A program made the translations under genes and the position numbers. Source: Scytalidium lignicola (taxonomy: Eukaryota > Ascomycota > Leotiomycetes). From it: a stretch of 53,081 nucleotides of DNA. Below, one piece after another: positions 45,488-53,081 of this stretch. Numbering within the stretch: position 1 is the stretch's first letter; each line of letters opens with the position of its first letter. The stretch covers positions 1-53,081 of the forward strand of contig NCSJ02000298.1 of assembly GCA_002812745.2 (NCBI GenBank), given 5' to 3'. The notes beneath the pieces are model-generated. The model was not told the origin of the DNA, made no database searches, and was given only the letters and a program-made list of their open reading frames with translations.

Positions 45488-46521
45488 TCACTTCCCAATT
45501 TCATCTAAGAAGACAACCGTCGGCAGTGCACCTTCATCCTCCTCCAGGTCGCACGGGTTTCCGGAAGGGTCGTTAAGCATCTGCAGGCCCGGTAAAACAG
45601 CGATACCTTCTCTTGCGAAATAATATTTCTTCGCGAATGTAAACCGCCATTCGCATGCATGAGAGAAGACCGTGTAGCCAAGCTTGACACATTCGCGAAT
45701 GACAGTTTCTAAATCATTGCTTTTTTCTGGAGCGTCGGTTACGGCGAAGTGGTCTAGGAACATGTTGAGATAAGTGATTAGTATCTCGATCTGGGGCTCG
45801 ATGGTCGATGGTGGTGTTAGAGAGTATCGAAATCTACGAAGTTCGTGTTTTTGCATGAGGAAGGCGGTAATTCGTCTCCAATACATAAAGGCCGTCGCAA
45901 CTGAGCCCGTTAGCTATAGTTAATGGAAGTTAAACAAACAGGAGAATGGAGGAAGAAGCAGTTACCCCGAGTATCTGTGTCGTACGTATCATATTTGGGG
46001 ATGGACGTAATGAATTTGACGACAATAGGAGGCAGAAGAGAGAAGGGTCCGACCGAGTGAATATCAAGATTCTCGAATATCATATGCACTAACAAATGGC
46101 GTATTGCGAGGTGGCGAGTGCTGGGGTCCATGGCCAACTCCGTGATCCTGCTGCGGAGGTGCTCGCTCAGACACATCAGTTCAAGATATCCATTTAGAAG
46201 GTGCGAGATATCTTCAACCGCGTCGAGATGGTAGCGAGACTTGACATGCTGCTCGATCAGAACGCCTAGGGAGCGGATCTCCCTTGTGAAATCGCTGCCG
46301 CGGGAACCGTCTAGAAGAAAGGAGTGTAGAGAGTGTGGTGATCCTGTAAACAGTGGCACTGGCAAATCTGTAACCGATGGCAAATCTGTAACCACTGGGG
46401 GTAAACGGATTCGTTTTCGGAAGAAATAGAATGCTGCCAGGCCGATTGCGATGCAAAAGGCGGCTCCCGACCCGATTCCAATTCCAGCAGCAACACCCAT
46501 CGAAATTCCTGAGGGCGCCAT
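45488..46521 (-). CDS. Hypothetical fungal protein with one N-terminal membrane segment
   Basis: A 322-residue protein from two exons (46521-45966 and 45900-45488; intron 45901-45965 ending GGGCTCAG). The start is the first ATG (MAPSGISMGVAAGIGIGSGA), which opens directly into a hydrophobic membrane segment (AAFCIAIGLAAFYFF) followed by basic RKRIRLPP, so the rest should face the cytosol. The soluble part contains MDPSTRHLAIRHLLVHMIFE, NLDIHSVGPFSLLPP and SHACEWRFTF. I recall the pattern RHLAIRHLL...IFENIDIHSVGP from a family of uncharacterised filamentous-fungal proteins, without a named domain. It is divergent to an Hsp70-like gene at 47392. Confidence 0.72.
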
Positions 46522-47391
46522 CCTGGCCAGCCAAATGTTCAAGGAAATTTTATCGTTAGTTAGGTGGAAAGAATTCTGATGAGTTGCAAAAAATGAGGTG
46601 GAAAGGAAAGTGGGAATCGCTCGGGGGGGCAGTCCTGCTTATCAGAGTCCCAGAACAAAGAAAGTCTCAGAACAAAGAAACCGGAGCGAACTCAAGATCA
46701 ACCCCCATCGTGTCACTGGAGGAGACTTTAGCCGGTCAGTCATATTGCCCACCGGGTTTTAAGACAACTTGAGGTAGCAGGACTAACAATTACAGCAGTT
46801 ATCCGACACGACACAACACGACACGACTCTAAACGGCAACGGCATCTCCATAGAGGCATGCGAGAGAGGACCAGAGTCTAGTCTCAGAACAAATCGAGGA
46901 CAGAACTGGGCCTGCTTAGTTAACTCGGTACGACATGGCTGGGTGATAATATATGGGAGGCTACATGCAGGCATTACTCTGCTGAACAGCCAAAGACACT
47001 GACTTTGACTTGTCGGATACAGTAGCAGCAGCAGGAGAATCTGATTCGATGTGGAACTCATGGTTAAAACATAATATCTAAGATTCAGGTCTATCGACAA
47101 AGGCATGGGTCCATTGATGGTTGGCAGCTTGGGTCACAGAAATGGCCAAATTCGTCCACATCTCACCATCCCTTGATATATTAAATCTTTTCATCGCCCT
47201 GCTCCATCGGTCAATCAAGCCTAAGATCTTTATTTTATTTTTTAAATTAATCTTTTCACATCTTTCAAGTCGTGCATCATACTTAATCGAGAGGGGTCAG
47301 CCAGACTGCTTGTCAGCAGTTGCTCAGTTAAATTCGGATTGCAGACAGTGTGTGCTACGCACCTGACAGCCTTGCGGCCAATCCCTCCGAC
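46522..47391. promoter_or_regulatory. Divergent intergenic region, TM protein / Hsp70-like gene
   Basis: 870 bp between two start codons, with a cgaca-type simple repeat at about 46807-46826. A heat-shock element was looked for by eye and none was convincing. Confidence 0.4.
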
Positions 47392-49589
47392 ATGACAACT
47401 AGCCAGCCCGATATAGTTGTCAGCATCGACTTTGGTACGACATATACTGGTACGTGAATATACGCCCAGAGGGTCTCGCCACTGTATTTCTGATCATCAA
47501 AAATAGGAGTTGCTTGGACAATCCCCAAACCAGGAAACCAGCTAAACGTTGTTGATGACTGGCCTGGCAACAGTGAAAACGAAAATAAAGTCCCGACTAT
47601 CTTGGAAAAAGGTAACACCAGCAGGACAAGAAAATGGGGGTTCCTCTGTAATGAACTGGCCGAGGACGAAACATGGAGATTCTTCAAGCTATCCTTGGAC
47701 CCGAACCATACGAGGGATAGTAAGCTGGAGGATATTGCTTCAGCGCCGAATAATATGGACGACGTTTGTCAAGTTGTGACAGAGTACCTGCGCCTGCTCT
47801 ATGAGCATATCAAAACGTCAATTCCTAAGGCCATCATCAGTCAGGAAACTTCTCCGAGACTCCATAACATAGGCTGGGACGACTTGGCTGTCAAGTTCAT
47901 TTTCAGCGTCCCCACAACATGGAAAGTATCGGTTTATAATCGCTTGGACACAATAATTCACAATGCTGGCTTTGGCAAAGGGAATCACGAAGCAGAGTTG
48001 GGATTAACAGAGGCTGAAGCCGCGGCGGTCGCGATAGTTGCAACTGGTGGAACATCCATCACTTTCGACAAAAACAACATCTTTCTGTCAATCGATGCCG
48101 GCGGAGGAACAACCGATCTCGCTTTCTTTAAAGTTGTATCAACCGACCCGCTCAAAATGGCGCAACTACAGGAGGTAAGTGGCGTTGGAATCGGTTCTAT
48201 GTTAATCGACGAGACCTTCAGGCGGCTTGTTGACAGTCGGCTCCAAAAATTCCCCAACTATTCGCAACTACCGAAAAACTATACTATGGAAATGTCCCAA
48301 AGTTTGGAATTCCAATCCTGGAAGCACCGGGTTGGACATGACGATCATCAAGTTGAGTGCGATGTAGCTGAGAGCGGTGTCCCTATCCCGTGGATTGGAG
48401 ACCAAGTTTTGTTTAACAAACCAGAAATTGGGGTGGTAAACGGCCATATTCTATTGTCGAAGTGAGGATTTCTAACCATGGAAAGAAGAATGAGAGATAC
48501 GCTGACTGTTTTATAGACAAGAAAGAGAAGGACTGTTTGATTCTCAATTAGAGAAGATTACACAATGTATCGAAGACGCACTGCGTAAATTCGAGAGCAA
48601 CTCGGAGGCCGTGGTGAGTATAATACCATAATTCTACTCCATGACCATGCCTAATATATTTTCACCAGAAATTCGTGGTTTTATCAGGTGGTCTAGGAAG
48701 CTCTCCGTATGTCCTCAAAAAAATGAAAGAATACATCTTGGATCAGGGAACAACAAGAAGCTATCTCAAAAGAACGACAGTCCAGATGACCATGGAGCCT
48801 CAACTGGCCGTAGCAAAAGGCATTCTTTACAATTGGAACGACTTTATTCAATCCCGAGTGACAAATGTAAGTTATGGTATCGTTGTTGCGCAGCCGTATT
48901 CCAAGAAACCCCAGTTCGTCCAAGTCACACTAAACTCTGGAGACAAGAAAAAANGTCGTCAAGGATCAGATTTACTGGTTGGTCAAAAAGGGCATGACCA
49001 TAACCACCGACAAGCCATATGTCCTCACTGTTGAGAGACACGTGGCTCCCAAGGATCCAGAACACTGGACCGAGAATATTGTTTTGTCTGAGGAAAAGGA
49101 AAACTTACCTAAAGAAATGATGCGGTGTAAGTGCTCGGTGTCACAGACACCAACCAAAACCTTCAGATTCGCAGACTGACTAGACAAGTATCGTTAAATC
49201 CCATTGGTGTCCCTACCAACCGCGATGATGTATGCATTAAACGAGGGCGACGGGGCTTATCTCTGCCCTCAGGACGGTACTATCTTTGTGAATATGATGT
49301 AAAAATAACTCTTGGACGGGGTGGTACCCTCTGCTATGTTGTCTCCAACAACACGGGGTTCAATTATTCACGCCCTATATCGTCACCTATAGCCACTTCA
49401 CCTGCTGCCACAACCTCTACTCAGCCGACTGCTTCTGATAAGGTCTTTTGCCTGAGTTTCGACGCCGATCCATGGAATCAGGCCTACAAAATACTTGTGA
49501 AGCGGGAACCCGAGCTGGTTGCAGACTACAATAAGCACTTAGCCTCTCTGCAGGGTAACGATGCAACCCCCGCAGGAAAAGTTAAATAG
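47392..49589 (+). CDS. Hsp70-like actin-fold ATPase (HSPA12-type fungal expansion)
   Basis: An Hsp70-related protein of about 676 residues. Exons: 47392-47449, 47507-48461, 48517-48613 and 48669-49589. Phosphate-loop signatures are DIVVSIDFGTTYTGVAW at the N-terminus and FLSIDAGGGTTDLAFFKVVS in the middle; the adenosine motif is FVVLSGGLGSSPYVLKKMKE. EAEAAAVAIVATGG precedes the second phosphate motif as in HSPA12. There is no classical substrate-binding domain, only a short beta-rich C-terminal part (LPSGRYYLCEYDVKITLGRG). Two frame breaks: the N at 48954 must be deleted to read DKKKVVKDQIYWLVKKGMTI, and one A is needed near 49128 to carry EMMRCK into VLGVTDTNQNLQI. Fungi have many such paralogues, with stress or incompatibility roles proposed but little tested. 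Confidence 0.82.
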
Positions 49590-50172
49590 TGTAACTAGAG
49601 GTAATTTAGCGGGCTAGGCTTGGAATAAGCTCTGTATAGATATTTATCCCCGAAGAATAGAATACATAAATTGATCTCTGGCTTTTCTAAAAAAAAAAAA
49701 CTATTTGAAATAAAAACAAGGGGGAAAACAGGGTGCGTTTCTAGTAAAGACTAATTACCCTGTAGCCTTTTAGCAGGTAGGGAGGGTGGTTGGTTGGTTA
49801 TACTACTCTTCCTTTTTCTCTCTGTCTCTTGACAAAGATCTTCTTTATAACTAAGCAGACGTTTGTTTACATGTGAAAGCGATAATGAAAGTTAATTTAT
49901 TATGAGCAAAAAANCAAAAACAAAAACAAAAAAAACACAAGATTGTATTGAAGTTTTGATGTATTGATTTAGCTTAAATATATCGCATAACTCAAATTNA
50001 AAGGATAAGTATAATTACATATATTACATTGCTAAGTCTCTTCGTGCCATACAAATTTGTATGCGAGTGCGAGGCGATATTATGCCTTAGGTATGTCCGG
50101 CATCGGACAAATTTGTGTGCATTTAGGTAAACGTTGTGTGCATTTAAGTGAGGCCTTAAGAAAACCATATCT
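49590..50172. other. AT-rich gene-free stretch
   Basis: It holds poly-A runs with Ns at 49914 and 49999 and a caaaaa-type simple repeat. No gene seen. Confidence 0.55.
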
Positions 50173-50421
50173 GTGAAACAGGATGAAGTCAAGGGTGTTA
50201 TCGCCACAGCGAATAAGCAGCTGATCCGATTAGAGGGCAAGCTAAAAGAGCTCAACAGCAGCGATGATGAGGAAGCAGTTGAATCGACGGAAAGCAAAGC
50301 GGACGTACTAAAGCAGCTCGAAGAAGAGCGCAAGGCATTTGCTGAAAATCGGCTAACCATAATAGTCCGTGTACAGCCTAAAAATAGGGCAAAAATTAAA
50401 CTGCAAAGAGTTTTGATGTGA
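50173..50421 (+). pseudogene. Fragment of a fungal N-terminal regulator domain protein
   Basis: The frame reads VKQDEVKGVIATANKQLIRL, EGKLKELNSSDDEEAVEST and ADVLKQLEEERKAFAENR. This helical, acidic block matches the end of the N-terminal domain found in many fungal proteins (the azaphilone-cluster protein L type), which normally goes on to a glycine/asparagine-rich segment. Here it turns into unrelated sequence ([16 protein letters not shown]) and stops, with no upstream exons, so it is a relic. There is no start codon. Confidence 0.6.
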
Positions 50422-50590
50422 ACACGTCCTTCGTCTGCAGCAGGCCTTTGTCACCAATGTCCTGAGACTGTTCCTCTACTGTACGTATGTGGGTTTGTGG
50501 AGCTCTATATTCCTCTGCCAGCCCAAAGTCATTGATATACAACACATTTCCACACTTGCCAGTTCCCATCAAGAAATTCTCCGGCTTGAT
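50405..50590 (-). pseudogene. Casein-kinase-1-like kinase fragment
   Basis: On the minus strand the frame from 50590 reads [20 protein letters not shown] then [20 protein letters not shown]. These are the catalytic-loop (KPENFLMG) and DFG regions of a CK1-type kinase, with the following residues [15 protein letters not shown]. The upstream HRD is absent (DIDDV, then a stop and IKPEN), and nothing of the N-lobe is recognisable between 50600 and 50843. A remnant only; it overlaps the end of the neighbouring relic by 17 bp. Confidence 0.65.
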
Positions 50591-51173
50591 GGGTTAGACA
50601 TCGTCGATATCTACCACTGACTTTTCGCACACAGAATTGTCGAACTTGTCGAACTTGTAATATTTCGTCAAGCTTGCTGTATGAAAATGCAGCGTTCAAA
50701 GCATTTTGTGACAGGACATCCAAAGATATTTCTGAGAGAGCTGTATTGAAGATTATAGTAGATGCTTCTCCCGCTTCATGGTTCATAAGTAGAAATAAGA
50801 GTAGAAATAGCTTCCTCCTCAAGAGGCTCTTCATCCTTCCCACAACATCTTAAGCAGTATACGCCGTCTTCCGTTCCAAATCTCTTGCTTAGTCCGGATG
50901 TTCTTGGCATTCGCGGAATGTTCTTGAATTATTTCACGCTCTTTCGATAAGCTAATAGACGAAACCGATCATATGGACGTGAAGCCTCGCGTTCACGCCG
51001 GCGTATGACATCGATGTTATTAAGTAGTCNAAAAAACAACTGAACTAAACTACAATGCTAAATCAACTGATTCACAACTAAAAAACTTACTCTGCAGTGA
51101 ACATATCATTTAATTTATAGACTTCCATAATTATAGACACTAGTATACAAAGTGAAGCTAATTCTAAACCGCC

Positions 51174-51386
51174 CTATATCACAAAAGATAGCACATTCCC
51201 ATCATAGCAACAATAATTATCATAACAATTCATGAGTAGTGATTGTGCCATTGTAACTTGACAATACTGGTCCCCATAGATAGCGAATCCAGGTGTGGTT
51301 AAAGAAATTGAAGCAGCTTCAATGGCGGTCGAGACACATCCGCTGTGTTGAATGGGAAGGTGCATCGGCATCTCCCACTGCCCCAT
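51174..51386 (-). CDS. Small hypothetical protein, 70 residues
   Basis: It begins MGQWEMPMHLPIQHSGCVST and contains FAIYGDQYCQV and CYDNYCCYDG; five cysteines in 70 residues. It has no signal peptide and no recognised family. The surrounding sequence is full of relics, so this may be a fragment or chance. Confidence 0.2.
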   Translation of the reverse strand: MGQWEMPMHLPIQHSGCVSTAIEAASISLTTPGFAIYGDQYCQVTMAQSLLMNCYDNYCCYDGNVLSFVI

Positions 51387-51435
51387 ATAAAAAGGAAGTA
51401 TATATCAGGACGCGTGTATTGAATCCACAATAAGG

Positions 51436-51462
51436 ATGAGCACTCCCTTCGGGAGTGCTCAT
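51436..51462. repeat. Perfect 12-bp hairpin
   Basis: atgagcactccc is followed by a three-base spacer (ttc) and the exact reverse complement gggagtgctcat. The arms are GC-containing and stable in either strand. It lies in non-coding, relic-rich DNA, so it is probably a palindromic scar or an element end; it is not placed like a terminator of any gene. Confidence 0.8.
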
Positions 51463-52287
51463 ACACCTAATTAGGAAGGCAATAGTTGGGTATATATAGG
51501 AGCTACTTTACCACTGTAGATAAGACAATTCACTTCATCTTCGTGATATTTACTTATTACGATCAGTGGCTATAACCTTCCAACACGCTGGATCCATTTC
51601 CAGAATACGCCCATACAATTGAATTAGAACAATCGGGAGATCCCTAGCCAACTATAGCCTAGCTCTCAGAGCGTTTTAGCCTGTTTGAAGTTTTATTTTA
51701 GGACTATTAGCCGCTGTTTGGGGTGATAATCTATTCAACTTACTCTGCGAAACCTTCCACGCTTGTAAAGAAGAGACCAAACACCAACCCGATAATCTGC
51801 ATTATATTCTTTGAATTGTACGTTCAAGTAATATATAATAGTGTATACCTATTTATATTGAAAAGGTTCAAATGCAGCTAGACTTTTGCTAAATATCAAT
51901 TATATCCAACAAGAACTTTGATTTAAACACATATCTAATTCTTTATAACGATTGGCAAGTTACAAAAAGCCTTTTTCATTTGGCTTATGGCAGGGATCGA
52001 TTAAGCTTTAAACTAATTAGTAAAATTAAGATCAAATTTGGACTGTGTTGGCAATGATCCAACTTCGCAGCACGGATCGTAATGCTAGCGGTCCTTCTTG
52101 AGTTTGGCTGAATGTCAGAGGTTCTACAGCACAGTAGTCCGCAGTTTTCACTCATCTGTTACATAGGTACTATGCGAAAATTAATGAATTGGTCTAATTA
52201 CCGTTGGTTTTACTGTATCTTATTAAAATAATTCTAAAATTTCACACATACCGTACAGTAATAAGCTACAGTAGCACCTCTGTAATT
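51463..52287. other. AT-rich region without genes
   Basis: Nothing coding or repeated is recognised beyond A/T runs. Confidence 0.5.
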
Positions 52288-52632
52288 TCACTCTCCTGGC
52301 ATTCTACGGGCTAGGTTGCTATACTGGCTCCCTGAATAGTTGAGCTGATTTTGACTCTCCTCTAGATTCCCAAGGGCGCTTGCTATAGTCCCAATTAGAC
52401 TGTCCGTTCCATTTTTGTCTGCACTACTCTCCCAATACATTGCACCTCCAAGTCCTTTACTTACAATATAATTAGCTTTATGCTTTGCGACAGTAGCATT
52501 ATCAAAGCTTATTAGCTCCTGTGTAGAGGAATCATAGCTATATGTCGCAATAACGTTGGGATCAAGGTATACTGTAGCGCCGTTCCTTGGGAGTGCTTTA
52601 TAGTCCCAAAAGCAGAAAGCTCGGTTCTTATA
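52288..52632 (-). pseudogene. GH18 chitinase, C-terminal fragment
   Basis: The frame on the minus strand reads FCFWDYKALPRNGATVYLDP, YSYDSSTQELISFDNATVAK and YIVSKGLGGAMYWESSADKN, followed by SLIGTIASALGNL and a stop. That is the end of the TIM barrel of a fungal GH18 endochitinase: the late strand with GLGGAMYWE and the C-terminal helix. The catalytic DxxDxDxE segment and everything N-terminal are missing; at 52632 the homology ends and LINE sequence begins on the other strand. The remaining stretch has no internal stop. Confidence 0.8.
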
Positions 52633-52635
52633 CAA

Positions 52636-53081
52636 GCCCGAACAGAGAAGCTTGGCTTAGCCAAGTTTCTTTATCAAAGGAAAGTGCCAGGTATAGTAAC
52701 CTGCCAGTGTAGATGCGGCGAAGGGCAGGAGACAGCTCAACACATGGTGATAAACTGTAGGCTAGAGGAAGAAAGACGAAGAGAGCTTAGAGAAGAGAGG
52801 GGACGACTAGATTATCGCTGGCTAACCGCCACGGAGGAGGGGGTAAAGAAGCTAACCAAATGGCTAATTCAGTCTAGGAGGCTCCCACAATTCTCTCTGT
52901 CAAATACTCTCTTGTACGGCTAGGAACCGATGACACACCGGCGAACTTTTAAGTTACCAAAGGCAGCAAGGTAAACAAAATATACAAAGAAGACACATGG
53001 AGCTCAGGTTTTGCTCTGTATTTTATAGGTTCCTGAGGACACTAGATAATCGCTGGAGTTCCGCATGGCAATAGCTAGAAC
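52636..53081 (+). mobile_element. 3' end of a LINE-type (Tad1-like) retrotransposon
   Basis: The plus frame from 52636 reads ARTEKLGLAKFLYQRKVPGI, CQCRCGEGQETAQHMVINC and LDYRWLTATEEGVKKLTKWL to a stop after FSLSNTLLYG at 52923. The CCHC-like cysteine/histidine cluster (CxCxxGxxxxxxHMxxxC) with the following RWL...KWL...QF is the C-terminal end of the reverse transcriptase/RNase H protein of fungal LINEs. The element is 5'-truncated, as is usual for target-primed insertion, and starts where the chitinase fragment ends. The 158 bp after the stop would be the 3' UTR; no poly-A tail is seen before the window ends. Confidence 0.75.

Noticed and set aside
50529..50843. 104-residue minus-strand frame over the kinase relic
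   Set aside because: It is in a different frame from the CK1 motifs ([13 protein letters not shown]), which read correctly only in the neighbouring frame.
1..53081. tRNA, rRNA and CRISPR arrays
   Set aside because: I looked for T-loop patterns such as GGTTCGAATCC on both strands and for regularly spaced repeats; none formed a plausible gene or array.

Overview
This window looks like nuclear DNA of a filamentous ascomycete (Pezizomycotina; my guess is Leotiomycetes, from overall protein flavour only). Genes carry short GT-AG introns of about 45-140 bp, intergenic stretches are AT-rich, and the protein set is typical of such fungi: CipC, DUF7580, an AcuF-like zinc finger protein, Hsp70-like proteins, an M18 vacuolar aminopeptidase, PLAC8. 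There are no operons, CRISPR arrays, rRNAs or tRNAs that I can see.

Layout. 1-1.9 kb: gene-poor, with a possible decayed gene on the minus strand. 1.9-4.5 kb: tRNA m1A methyltransferase subunit TRM61 and, converging on it, a carboxylesterase-like protein whose nucleophile serine is replaced by glycine. 4.5-8.7 kb: AT-rich DNA with a broken MFS sugar-transporter gene and fold-back repeats. 8.7-14.1 kb: a divergent pair, a DUF7580 protein (minus) and a large AcuF-like C2H2/ankyrin/AT-hook protein (plus); this is the most suggestive accessory locus in the window. 16.6-25.5 kb: core-like genes (CipC, M18 aminopeptidase, SRPK-like kinase, phospholipase D). 26.3-30.4 kb: one unrecognised gene, then a long gene-free stretch. 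30.4-43.8 kb: PLAC8 protein, GPI-anchored cell-surface protein, PAF-acetylhydrolase-like esterase, CAF-1 large subunit, Elongator ELP5, an RBR ubiquitin ligase and dolichyl-diphosphatase. 45.5-49.6 kb: a divergent pair of a one-TM hypothetical protein and an Hsp70-like ATPase. 49.6-53.1 kb: a graveyard of gene fragments (N-terminal regulator domain, casein-kinase-like piece, GH18 chitinase 3' end) ending in the 3' end of a LINE retroelement.

Quality of the sequence. Seventeen N bases occur at 16 sites, nearly all beside a homopolymer. In all four that fall in coding sequence, deleting the N restores the frame. Five further one-base frame breaks, each repaired by adding one base to a run of identical bases, are probably undercalls too, so several genes that look broken are probably intact. 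Two cases look different: the sugar transporter has a two-base lesion and no recognisable C-terminus, and the CAF-1 and ELP5 genes both lose their N-termini at the same point near 39.27 kb, which indicates either a real deletion or an assembly join.

The genes do not form one pathway. Functional themes are tRNA and wobble modification (TRM61, ELP5), chromatin assembly (CAF-1), ubiquitin signalling (RBR), N-glycosylation lipid recycling (dolichyl-diphosphatase), lipid hydrolysis (phospholipase D, PAF-AH-like), and lineage-variable proteins of possible self/non-self or stress function (DUF7580, AcuF-like/ankyrin, Hsp70-like).
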